This document shows, in pieces, positions 22,901 to 27,680 of a stretch of DNA of 64,000 bases. The DNA comes from Astropecten irregularis. Its lineage: Eukaryota > Echinodermata > Asteroidea > Paxillosida > Astropectinidae. Under the pieces are notes generated by a model. The model did no database searches, was not told the origin of the DNA, and worked only from the letters and a program-made list of their open reading frames with translations. Made by a program: the position numbers and the translations under genes. The stretch is taken from NCBI GenBank assembly GCA_963971285.1, contig OZ020248.1, positions 15,004,001 through 15,068,000 of the forward strand, in the 5' to 3' direction. Position 1 is the first letter of the stretch. Each line of letters opens with the position of its first letter.

Positions 22901-24239
22901 ATTTGTTTCTTTTCATGGCCTTCAGATCAGCTACTGGGAAACCTACGATGCCACTCCCATCCGTGAGAGGGATGGTGCCGAGTCTGGGGCCATCAACGGC
23001 ATGATGGTATCGCCCGATGGGAAGTCATTTGTGACTGCCGGAGACGACAAGCTAGTCAAGGTGGGAGAAAAAAGCTGCATAAATGAAGAACTTCAATCTA
23101 ATAATAATACACTGTGATAATAGCAATCGCTTTTATATAGCGCATATAACAGTCAATGATGTCTCTATGCACATTTTACTGTTATCCCTGGTCATTGTGT
23201 TATGTATTGATTGTAACCCCATACTTAACAATTGGGCTACATTTACATTCCTGAAACCATCTGAACCATAGATATATAAAAAAAAAACTAGATGACGCAT
23301 TGGCTGCTCGTGGCCACGTCTTTAATGGCGCCATTTTAGAAGGAAGTTTCAAATCCGTTCCATCGTGTTTCTGGTGCATAGCGTACCGCGTAAATGCCGG
23401 CACCGAGTACCATGCGGCTTGCGCAGTCGTTATAATGTTTAGGTTCATTTTTTGCCTACTAAAATCCGTCATGATGGATATAGCTCCCATTGGTTTGTGC
23501 ACGGGTGCGTCATCTAGTTTTTTATCTCAACTCCCTGGGGAGTGTACAGCCGCGGCTGCTGTAAGGTGCTCAAAGGCTAATCAACCACATAGCCATCTCA
23601 TCCCTCACAGGTACCATTTACACCTGGGTGAAGAGGTCAGCAATATATCTGTGACAATTAAGCATCTTGCCCAAAGACGCATGGACCACTAGCCTATATG
23701 GCTGGATTCGAACCAACAATCTGTAGATTGACCACAAGATCTTGAATAATGAGTTTTTAATGACATACCAAATCACTAGCAGTTAGACCACAGCACCCCA
23801 CAATTCAATAACCCACTTTTGTTGTTCAAACACAAAAACCAAACAAGATCAAATATGCTACTTTGATCTGCTGCAAACAGCTCATCAACCAAAATGATGA
23901 CCTGAAATATGCTTTTAGGATTAGAAGAGCCTGGCGGTTTGATTCTAGCAGGATCTCTCTCAAAGGATCCAAACATCAGGCCCTCCTAACTCTAATCTTT
24001 TGTATTTTAGTTGTATATTTTACTGAGACATGGTTTATGACTTGAAGCATGACGTTGGTCTTTTTCCCCTCTTATGACAGCTTTGGGACTACAACGGTGG
24101 TCATGTGACCCATGTCGGTGTCGGTCACAGTGGAGCAGTCAACCGGCTACGCATCTGCCCCAACCAGAAGATCATCGTCAGCGTCAGCAAGGACGGCGCC
24201 ATTCTCTGCTGGAAATACCCCAAGTCACTCAGCCAGTAA
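7928..24239 (+). CDS. CFAP52: CFAP52 (WDR16), cilia- and flagella-associated WD40 protein, complete, 12 exons
   Basis: Coding exons: 7928-7988, 10647-10846, 11467-11735, 12641-12740, 13309-13526, 14868-14931, 15540-15652, 16833-16981, 18027-18324, 21430-21532, 22926-23060, 24081-24239. All internal junctions are GT/AG and all phases match. The joined frame is 622 codons plus TAA, against about 620 aa for vertebrate CFAP52. The protein is two WD40 beta-propellers; visible blade signatures are SVVVWDV, TIRVWTL, EIRVWHT, QVRVWDI, CIIWSL and AILCWKYP. Conserved stretches include PNMTCNAIELMRDG, SGGGEGQVRVW and THVGVGHSGAVNRLRICP. CFAP52 is known as a microtubule inner protein near the inner junction of ciliary doublet microtubules, needed for motile cilia. 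Expression is probably driven by RFX/FOXJ1-type control (see the X-box at 7782). Introns 1, 2, 4-7 and 9-11 carry mobile elements; none disrupts an exon. Start ATG has A at -3. Confidence 0.96.
8125..8170 (+). repeat. Short copy of the CAACTCGG minisatellite motif
   Basis: GGTCAACTCGGCCCGAGTCA, then AACTGGGTGGTGACGGGCC, resembles one or two units of the 30221/31021 minisatellite. It lies in CFAP52 intron 1. Confidence 0.4.
8268..8450 (+). repeat. Repeat family with GAATTCCACTGATGACCAT end
   Basis: GAAAGAATTCCACTGATGAC, followed by a block containing CTCTATGGAACCAACAGAGG. The same blocks recur at 9000-9060, 31600-32215 (inverted) and 38815-39075. Probably a non-autonomous DNA transposon. Confidence 0.45.
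9240..9895. mobile_element. DNA element with about 170-bp terminal inverted repeats
   Basis: The left arm starting GATTGGCCAACGTGC with GACGTCACGGAAACCATGTG recurs inverted at about 9720-9895 as CACATGGTTTCCGTGACGTC. Total about 656 bp in CFAP52 intron 1. Open frames in the two arms mirror each other and are not genes. Confidence 0.6.
9936..10019 (-). mobile_element. Relic terminus of an hAT-like element
   Basis: Read on the minus strand it begins CCAGCGGCATAGCTAGG and leads to a G-rich stretch, resembling CAGTGGCGTAGCTAGG-type hAT ends. It includes a 13-C run at 9965-9977. The partner end was not found. Confidence 0.35.
10036..10236 (+). mobile_element. S2 SINE with its upstream module, truncated in the tRNA-like head
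   Basis: The module TATCCTCTTTGAGTGATCTC through ACCACCAACGTAGGGCTGG recurs at 63493-63696. It continues into the A-box TGGCTCAGTTGGTAGAGCGCC, then breaks abruptly into a K1 fragment. Confidence 0.6.
10232..10382 (+). mobile_element. K1 MITE internal fragment
   Basis: AGAGAAAAGACTTAAGAAT through TTTTTGCCCATGAATCTGTA matches the right half of K1 without its terminus. It is fused directly to the truncated S2 SINE. Confidence 0.65.
10647..10846 (+). CDS. CFAP52: CFAP52 coding exon 2
   Basis: Residues 21-87. The acceptor is TTGGCAG and the donor is CAAG|GTGAGT. It contains HPDKEHIIYPLGNTV and the FLQGHTDDVSC blade start, both diagnostic of CFAP52, ending at GQLTYMGFK in phase 0. Confidence 0.95.
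10913..11130 (+). mobile_element. F3 foldback element (GGGGCCAATTTCA end)
   Basis: It begins GGGGCCAATTTCATGG with a GCTTAGCAC repeat, and ends AATTTTTTGTGCTAAGCACG. The interior CCATTTGATATTCATGGTCA recurs at 17164 and, in diverged form, at 41824. It lies in CFAP52 intron 2. Confidence 0.6.
11189..11414. mobile_element. F5 inverted-repeat element (GGGCCTTTAC ends)
   Basis: About 90-bp inverted arms: GGGCCTTTACAAAATAAGG with GGCTAGGCTTGG on the left, CCAAGCCTAGCC and CGTAAAGGCCC on the right. It lies 53 bp before CFAP52 exon 3. Confidence 0.6.
11467..11735 (+). CDS. CFAP52: CFAP52 coding exon 3
   Basis: Residues 88-177, beginning ADIIIWDFK and including LVSLGGQDDGSVVVWDVAKK. The acceptor is GTGCAG and the donor is GAGA|GTAAGT. 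It ends with two bases of a Glu codon that exon 4 completes. Confidence 0.95.
11900..11968 (+). mobile_element. S2 SINE 3' fragment
   Basis: GCAGGTTCGAACTCCGC, a B-box relic, followed by the family tail CAGTTAATTTTCTTTGTTTG and TTTCAATGAATG. In CFAP52 intron 3. Confidence 0.45.
12207..12533 (+). mobile_element. Two consecutive S1 tRNA-derived SINEs
   Basis: Copy 1 has A box TGGTCTAGTGG at 12216-12226 and B box GGTTCGAATCC at 12282-12292. Copy 2 starts GGGGTGCTGTGGTCTAACAG at 12361, has GGTTTGAATCC at 12434-12444, and a tail with TTGCTCCTCTTCACCCAGG. Other copies are at 17691 and 23603 (minus). In CFAP52 intron 3. Confidence 0.65.
12641..12740 (+). CDS. CFAP52: CFAP52 coding exon 4
   Basis: Residues 177-210, RTIRVWTLDTVNRKIRP through GQLKRYVKCIE. 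The acceptor is AATTTTAG and the donor is GAG|GTAATT. No long ORF reveals it; it was placed by phase and by the TIRVW blade signature. Confidence 0.93.
13082..13268 (+). mobile_element. K1/K2 MITE fragment
   Basis: ACAGAAATGTGCACAGATTT through GATCTCGGGATCAAAACC. This left half of a K-type element ends about 40 bp before CFAP52 exon 5. No TTAA terminus remains. Confidence 0.55.
13309..13526 (+). CDS. CFAP52: CFAP52 coding exon 5
   Basis: Residues 211-283, starting VSGDDSYFYCGTSSGD and including YGPEKDKYSQGVNSLAL. The acceptor is CCAACAG. The donor GATGAA|GTATGA is non-consensus at +4 and weak, but phase requires it. Confidence 0.93.
13695..13848. mobile_element. F1 foldback element
   Basis: About 70-bp inverted arms. 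The left arm runs from GGGGCCGGCTTCACTAACGC through CCCAAATCCATCGCTA; the right arm runs TAGCGATGGATTTGGGC to GTGAAATCGGCCCC. The loop region contains TGCAAAGTAGCGATCG. A partial extra left arm is at 13618-13670. A second copy is at 35309. Confidence 0.65.
13850..13990 (+). mobile_element. F2 foldback element, partial
   Basis: GGGGTCGATTTTTACAAAGC with ACCAAGGATAACCATCG and GATTGATAGTAAGTTAC, as in F2 copies at 14445, 21717, 51637 and 60517. It directly abuts the F1 element. Confidence 0.5.
14166..14412. mobile_element. F4 element (GGGGCTTTCC...AAAAGGCCC ends)
   Basis: Inverted ends GGGGCTTTCCAAGCTCTGGC and GCCGAGGTTTGGAAAAGGCC. The interior AATGAAAAACCACAACCTAT is shared with 20939 and, inverted, 34045. 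In CFAP52 intron 5. Confidence 0.6.
14440..14582. mobile_element. F2 foldback element
   Basis: GGGGTTGATTTCACCAAACT through GGGCTTCATGAAATCGATCC. Inverted ends enclose CGTAACTTACTTATG and TACGATGGTTTATTG. In CFAP52 intron 5. Confidence 0.55.
14868..14931 (+). CDS. CFAP52: CFAP52 coding exon 6
   Basis: A 64-nt exon for residues 283-304, SVKVTGAGGIFSLVLRGAGHQ. The acceptor is a pyrimidine-rich TTTTTTTACAG and the donor is CAG|GTAATT. The family counterpart reads GGITSITLRGEGHQ. Confidence 0.92.
15094..15325. mobile_element. Inverted-repeat element with GATCCGACGGC ends
   Basis: The left arm CTGATCCGACGGCAGAAAAA with ACCATCCGCC recurs inverted as GGCGGATGGTATGTTGTGCC then GTCGGATCGG. About 232 bp in CFAP52 intron 6. 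Apparent ORFs here follow the palindrome. Confidence 0.55.
15540..15652 (+). CDS. CFAP52: CFAP52 coding exon 7
   Basis: Residues 305-342, FFIGTEKSQMHRFNLAEF through SVTDIAFP. The acceptor is CATGACAG and the donor is CACA|GTGAGT. It ends two bases into a codon completed by exon 8. Confidence 0.93.
15770..16118 (+). mobile_element. K1 MITE, full-length
   Basis: TTAAAGGTACTATAATACTT to AAAGTATGATATTACTTTTAA, 349 bp, with a recognisable K1 body. In CFAP52 intron 7. Confidence 0.75.
16496..16525 (+). other. Hammerhead-like core motif (CTGATGA...GAAA)
   Basis: CTGATGA at 16496-16502, a short ACTAG/CTAGT stem and GAAACG at 16522 resemble a minimal hammerhead core as carried by Penelope-like and other retroelements. 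The base pair next to the core is not formed, so activity is doubtful. Confidence 0.3.
16627..16763 (+). mobile_element. MITE with AATAGCGCTC ends, left end missing
   Basis: The inner inverted pair GTCAGACAAACATTGCAAC and CAATGTTTGTCTGAC plus the right terminus TTAGTGCGGAGCGCTATT match the complete copy at 28561-28798. It ends 70 bp before CFAP52 exon 8. Confidence 0.55.
16833..16981 (+). CDS. CFAP52: CFAP52 coding exon 8
   Basis: Residues 342-392, SSDLYVTCSKDEIRVWHT then SVPNMTCNAIELMRDGSG. The acceptor is TCCGCAG and the donor is AGTG|GTAAGT. The PNMTC..FMRDG region is a strong family signature. Confidence 0.95.
17164..17398. mobile_element. F3 foldback element, complete
   Basis: GGGGCCAATTTCATAAAACT to AGTTTTATGAAATTGGCCCC: perfect 20-bp inverted ends, with inner GCTTAGCAC/GTGCTTAACA. 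The interior matches 10913. In CFAP52 intron 8, followed by a (GAA)n tract at about 17440-17460. Confidence 0.7.
17691..17850 (+). mobile_element. S1 tRNA-derived SINE
   Basis: GGGGTGCTGTGGCCTAGTGG head, B box GGTTCGAATCC near 17733, tail TTGCTCCTCTTCACCCAGGT with GTACCTGTGAGGGTAGAG. In CFAP52 intron 8. Confidence 0.65.
18027..18324 (+). CDS. CFAP52: CFAP52 coding exon 9
   Basis: The largest exon, residues 392-491, from AWDDNKIRVFYPESGRL through ISGGGEGQVRVWDI, EALKEHKGEVTCI and SASHDGSCIIWSL. The acceptor is CAAACAG and the donor is TCAT|GTGAGT. Confidence 0.96.
18420..18720 (-). pseudogene. LINE 3' end relic with C2H2 finger
   Basis: The minus-strand frame at 18717-18472 reads HSGVQPSKVARK then IPCPHCPRLYRAQIGLISHL. 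This CPxC..RIGLxSHLRTH finger is typical of the C-terminus of LINE-encoded reverse transcriptase ORFs in animals. Only the last about 80 codons remain, with no RT domain. A tail containing ACCATCGTCAACTTGACGG follows. In CFAP52 intron 9. Confidence 0.5.
18753..19027 (-). mobile_element. K2 MITE
   Basis: AGAACAGCACTCACACAATG then GAGCTCAATCGGACATCTAA and the reverse complement of the GGTAGAAACATA-type block. It ends ...GTACCTTTA at 19027, joined to an inverted end (see 18996). Confidence 0.6.
18996..19060. repeat. 65-bp near-perfect palindrome at a K2 end
   Basis: 32-nt arms with one mismatch around position 19028: TTGGCATGTTTGGATCCTGT... and its inverse. It centres on CCTTTATTAAAGG, so it looks like two element termini joined end to end. 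Confidence 0.7.
19214..19352. mobile_element. Foldback element, about 45-bp arms
   Basis: ATAGTGCACCTCCAAGAG with GCATTGGCCAATCGCAATG, and the inverse CATTGTAATTGGCCAATGC with CTTGGAGGCACACTAT. The loop is about 20 nt. In CFAP52 intron 9, next to the nested insertion at 19424. Confidence 0.6.
19355..20937. mobile_element. Older element split by the hAT insertion
   Basis: ACCTTATTCGTGGTGAATCC on the left and GGATTCGCCGTGAATAAGGC on the right are inverted partners. Removing the hAT element and one TSD copy leaves about 160 bp between them. Confidence 0.45.
19424..20840. mobile_element. Non-autonomous hAT element with 8-bp target duplication
   Basis: 1,417 bp bounded by perfect 16-bp inverted ends TAGGCCTGGGCGATTA and TAATCGCCCAGGCCTA. 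GTCAGGTA is duplicated at 19416-19423 and 20841-20848. 8-bp duplications and T/CAGG-type ends are hAT hallmarks. Both subterminal regions are dense in TAATCGATTAATCG. No transposase frame is present. In CFAP52 intron 9. Confidence 0.85.
20939..21180. mobile_element. F4 element
   Basis: GGGCGTTTTCGAAACGGAGG to CCTCCGTTTCAAAAAGGCCC, inverted ends. The interior is shared with 14166, including AATGAAAAACCACAACCTAT. In CFAP52 intron 9, ending 250 bp before exon 10. Confidence 0.6.
21430..21532 (+). CDS. CFAP52: CFAP52 coding exon 10
   Basis: Residues 491-525, RFTRQLVIFANTLFKCVCYN through ALTCGTDRK. The acceptor is ATTTGCAG and the donor is AAAG|GTGAGG. It follows the 3.1 kb intron 9 that holds the hAT element. 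Confidence 0.94.
21717..22190. mobile_element. F2 foldback element split by a SINE
   Basis: The left part is GGATTTCACCAAACTCATCG through TTTGTAAATCGAGTTA at about 21834. The right part, ACAATCGATCTTAGGGCTTC, resumes near 22158. The middle is the S3 SINE. Confidence 0.55.
21835..22157 (+). mobile_element. S3 tRNA-derived SINE
   Basis: tRNA-like head GGTGGCAAGTGCGTTAGGCA with B box GGTTCGATCCT near 21878. The body carries GGGTTTTTCTCTGGGTTCTC then CGGTTTTCCTCCCTCC, a motif common in deuterostome SINEs. The tail ends in (ATT)n. In CFAP52 intron 10. Confidence 0.65.
22270..22720. other. Non-coding intron DNA, unclassified
   Basis: CFAP52 intron 10 stretch with weak internal symmetry, for example CGTTTAGCTATCCG against CGGATAGCGG. 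No gene or clear terminus. Confidence 0.3.
22926..23060 (+). CDS. CFAP52: CFAP52 coding exon 11
   Basis: Residues 526-570, ISYWETYDATPIRERDG then SGAINGMMVSPDGKSFVTA and DDKLVK. The acceptor is GCCTTCAG and the donor is CAAG|GTGGGA. It is exactly 45 codons, in phase 0 at both ends. Confidence 0.95.
23279..23523. mobile_element. MITE with AAAAAACTAGATGACGCA ends
   Basis: Perfect 18-bp inverted ends enclose about 210 bp, including GGCGCCATTTTAGAAGG. In CFAP52 intron 11. The 130-codon ORF spanning it is chance. Confidence 0.65.
23603..23800 (-). mobile_element. S1 tRNA-derived SINE, minus strand
   Basis: The reverse complement shows the GGGGTGCTGTGGTCTAACTG head, B box GGTTCGAATCC near 23705 and a CACCCAGGTGTAAATGGTAC tail. 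Same family as 12207 and 17691. Confidence 0.65.
24081..24239 (+). CDS. CFAP52: CFAP52 terminal coding exon 12
   Basis: Residues 571-622 and stop TAA at 24237. It reads LWDYNGGHVTHVGVGHSG through VSKDGAILCWKYPKSLSQ. The acceptor is TATGACAG. The C-terminal WKYP strand closes the second propeller as in the family. Confidence 0.96.
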   Translation, partial: LWDYNGGHVTHVGVGHSGAVNRLRICPNQKIIVSVSKDGAILCWKYPKSLSQ

Positions 24240-25535
24240 ATCCTCAACTGGGCATGAATTCTCAATTGGGTCCCGTCATTCTCGGACCAATTTGGAATAT
24301 GCATATCATCCGTCCTGTACAGAGTAGAGGTGGGTATGCTTGCTTGAAGGGGGCAGACGTGATTCGTGAAGAAGCAACGATATTCTCGATTGTCAATTTT
24401 GTTGATCTCACCAAATATGAATATTGTATCATGAAATGTTGTTTTTGTAATAACTATTCCACACCAATATGCCTTGGAGGGGACTGTGCGAAGATGTCCG
24501 CAGAAAACGTAGAAATAGTACAGTTTGTTAATATTGTAATTATACATTTGTCTTTATTCTACTTAAACATTTACTTTATTAATTTTTGGAGTGGAAGTTA
24601 ATATTTTGTTTGTAATATTCAGTCCAATGGCCGCGAACTTTAAAAATTCCAAATCTATGAATACTCCGTCCTCCATATATACAAAATTTTATCAAATTCG
24701 AACTGAAGATTATTATATATTTTTTTTTGACGTTTGCTTAAAGATTGAAGGGAATTACATTGTCTCTCATTATAACAAATATTACGTACATTGTATTCCG
24801 TCCATTTGCCATTTCATATTTTTTTCCAAAAACTGTTGATACAAATTTACATTTTTGAGTTTTAGTTTTTGTAAACCCAACTACTTCAGATTACCTCAGA
24901 ACTGAATTTCTGGATTCTAGAGATGTGCTTCACCCAGCCAAGATGGACGTATATTTCCTTTGGGTTGTTCCCAGAAAAGGTTTCTTTTTGTATATATAAT
25001 TGCCTTCATAATACCCGTTATGTAATATTTGTAAATGCTTGCACCGTTTCATATTTGTTTGTCATGATAATCCGTCCATATTGAGGGACAGACCGACCAT
25101 TGGGTAGATTTACTGCTAGTGCTTCATGGTCAGAAATGTTTCTTGCTTACCTTATTATTTTTCATTACTAAGAATATGATTCTATTACTAAATGCTTGAA
25201 AAGTTTTTGTTATAATTATCAAATGAATTGATTTCATAGCTTGTAATACCGGGATGTAATAAAATGCATATGTATTCGCCGTTGTGCCTTTCACAGAATA
25301 ACAGGAGTGCAATTGTGGCAGGATTATTTTTTGTGTCGTTTTGCAGATGGTGATAAAAACTCTACCAACACTAATAGGCTGTTTTACTGCAGGCTCGTCC
25401 TTTCATTAATGAGGTGTCTTGGACTTCTACACTACTCCTTACTCTAACCAATGTCGCCTAAATATTTGACTCAATATGGAATAATATCTAAAGGTTTGTG
25501 ATACCAATCTTCTTCTTGCTTGTGGACATTAATCG
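24240..25535. other. CFAP52 3' UTR and intergenic DNA
   Basis: AT-rich, without SINE boxes or long inverted repeats that I could see. Candidate poly(A) signal at 25258. Confidence 0.4.
25258..25263 (+). terminator. Candidate CFAP52 polyadenylation signal
   Basis: AATAAA about 1.0 kb after the CFAP52 stop, in AT-rich sequence with no ORF. It is plausible as the 3' end, but other AT-rich hexamers exist and no transcript was available. Confidence 0.3.
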
Positions 25536-25867
25536 TTAAAGGTACATGTAGTATCATACTTTAGTAGCATACCGAAACTCAAATCTTCACAGATGTACCT
25601 ATAACTTACAGGATATAAAGATGGTGGTGGTAGAAACATACCGTTAAAATTTTTCTGCCTGAAATGCAGTATTTATCCAGATAAAATGTAAAATAACAGT
25701 GAAAGATTTTTATAAATTACTGTGGCCGTTTTTACCTGTTTTCTCAAAAAGTGGGCACCGCATGGGACTGAAATTTTCACAGATGACTGTTACTGTATCT
25801 GTCTTGGTATTTTTGCCCATGAATCTGCATTTCTTTGACAAAAACCAAAGTATGATATTACCTTTAA
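25536..25867 (+). mobile_element. K1 MITE, near full-length
   Basis: TTAAAGGTACATGTAGTATC to AAGTATGATATTACCTTTAA, 332 bp. A short ACATGT insertion lies inside the left end; the central palindrome is lost. It sits between CFAP52 and ATG12. Confidence 0.75.
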
Positions 25868-26935
25868 TCATTATTAATCCATTAAGTTTATAATAGATCT
25901 GATGATATTGTCATATGAAGGGAAGGTAGCATCTCTCAGCCAGGACCTGATGCATGGTGAGGCTGCAGAGAGCAGTCCAACCACCTTCGAGACGACGGAA
26001 GGTACAGTGCTCAACCAGGTGCACTTCACCAGGTGTACTTCACCACAGGCTCATCCGTCTGTGTTTAAGAGGTTCCATAGATGCCTGCAGGCTTGGAAAT
26101 GCCCAATATATGATAAATGTTACGCCGTTTGAAACTATTTGCTTCCTACATTTAGGATGGTTCTTTTTTTGTTGTTCAAAAATGTAAATTTTGCTCCATC
26201 CTTGCAATCCTCCCTTCAAATTTTGAACATGGACTATTTTTCAGCACAACTTTCTATCCAATTTCTAATGGAAGTATCTTTGTTTCTGATAACAAAGGCT
26301 ATTCAAGTGAAACAATGTAAACATCTAATGCACAACAAAGAAAGCAGATTCAGCTGAACAAAGTTGATATCATATGTCAGTTGCCTGTTTATTACAATAT
26401 TTCCATAATTTACATTTACATTTATGTACAATGTAGCATCAGAGAAAAAAAACCCCAGAAATTATCATAAAAAAGTGCAGAGTTTGCTATTCAACAGCGC
26501 TGCTACATCAAAGAAAAATGTTTTGGAGGAAAACAAAAAATTCCAGCTTTTCCTTTTATTAGTGTAATAATAATCCACCATTACAATATAATTAAACATT
26601 TTTCTTTTTCCCCTGTGCGCTCATATTAACTTTCAGAAAACTCAGTGTCCATGTATATTGGCAGCAGCATTTATGTCTGTGTTATAAATCACTTTCCTTT
26701 CTCTATTAAGATTGGTTAATACTTTATAGTGAAAAGTGAAACTGACATTACATTTGGACAATATGCAACTGATATTCACAAACACTTGAGCACATTCCAA
26801 CATGTGCAAATTTGTGAATTTAAGACGACATGATTCGCTTTGCTTCACAATTCACAAGATGTATGAACTGAACTTTGCCCTTGTTAAATACACCATACAT
26901 AATTGACTGGTTAATTATTATTATTGAAAAGTAAA
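25868..26935. other. Intergenic DNA between CFAP52 and ATG12
   Basis: No gene supported. Frames at 25902-26187 lack family resemblance. Confidence 0.4.
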
Positions 26936-26938
26936 CAA

Positions 26939-27030
26939 AGGAAAATTGACTGGAGCGGGATTCGAACCAGCGAACTCCTGAATACCGTACAGGCGCTCTA
27001 CCAACTGAGCCATCCAGCCCTATGTTGGTA
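26939..27030 (-). mobile_element. S2 tRNA-derived SINE head (tRNA-like, not a functional tRNA)
   Basis: The minus strand reads GGGCTGGATGGCTCAGTTGG then TAGAGCGCC, with B box GGTTCGAATCC and ACTCCAGTCAATTTTCCTTTG-like tail. The acceptor stem pairs imperfectly and the anticodon arm is distorted, so I call it a SINE, not a tRNA gene. Confidence 0.65.
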
Positions 27031-27302
27031 ATTAATTATTAAGTTGGTTTGGAGATTGGCACAAATTCAACTGATATGACTGATGACCCTTGCGCCATCT
27101 AGTAAAAAAATAATTGTCAGCGCTCTGACAAACGCTGCTCACATTTGGTCAGATTAAGACTAGTTGTGACAAAGATTTATAATCGGAGGTTTGCTGTGGA
27201 GTTCAGGACAGGTTTATGAAGATTTCAGTCAGAAGCAATTTTAGGACGGGACGAAGAGCTCTAAATGTCTTCCAAAAAGCCAACCATTAATTTCAGTCAC
27301 AC

Positions 27303-27308
27303 TTTATT
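27303..27308 (-). terminator. Candidate ATG12 polyadenylation signal
   Basis: AATAAA on the minus strand about 310 nt past the ATG12 stop. It would give a short 3' UTR that ends before the tRNA-like SINE at 26939. Not verified. Confidence 0.3.
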
Positions 27309-27620
27309 CTTGAAGGCTTTGAATACCCTGGAAGGTGAATACCCTGGAAGGTGAAACGCTCCAGGGTATTATGATCACAAAGAAACATGATGGTTCAAAT
27401 TATCAAGAACTCCCAATTTCAAATAAGCAGATCCTCTGAAGCTCTGATACACCTTCACAAAACCATGACCGCTGTGATTAGTTAGATCTTTCACAGTGAT
27501 CCATGTTACAGCAGAAATTCCACCGCCAAACCAATTGCACTTTACAATTAAAAACACAAATCCTCAGAGAATTAAAAGGTAAAACGCAGAGTATTACAGA
27601 CGAGCAGTCTTGAGCGTCAG

Positions 27621-27680
27621 TCAACCCCAGGCTTCGCTCTTGCAGTAGTGTAGCACCAGTTTGCCGTCACTTCCATAACA
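27621..27680 (-). CDS. ATG12: ATG12 terminal coding exon 4
   Basis: Residues 112-130 and stop [22 protein letters not shown]. The acceptor is TATCTCAG. It carries the essential C-terminal Trp-Gly. Confidence 0.97.
   Translation of the reverse strand, partial: CYGSDGKLVLHYCKSEAWG

Noticed and set aside
23300-23692. 130-codon plus frame
   Set aside because: Spans a MITE and then the minus-strand S1 SINE; composite of repeats.
26939-27030. Possible functional tRNA gene
   Set aside because: A and B boxes are good, but the stems pair poorly and several relatives are truncated and dispersed, so it is a SINE head.
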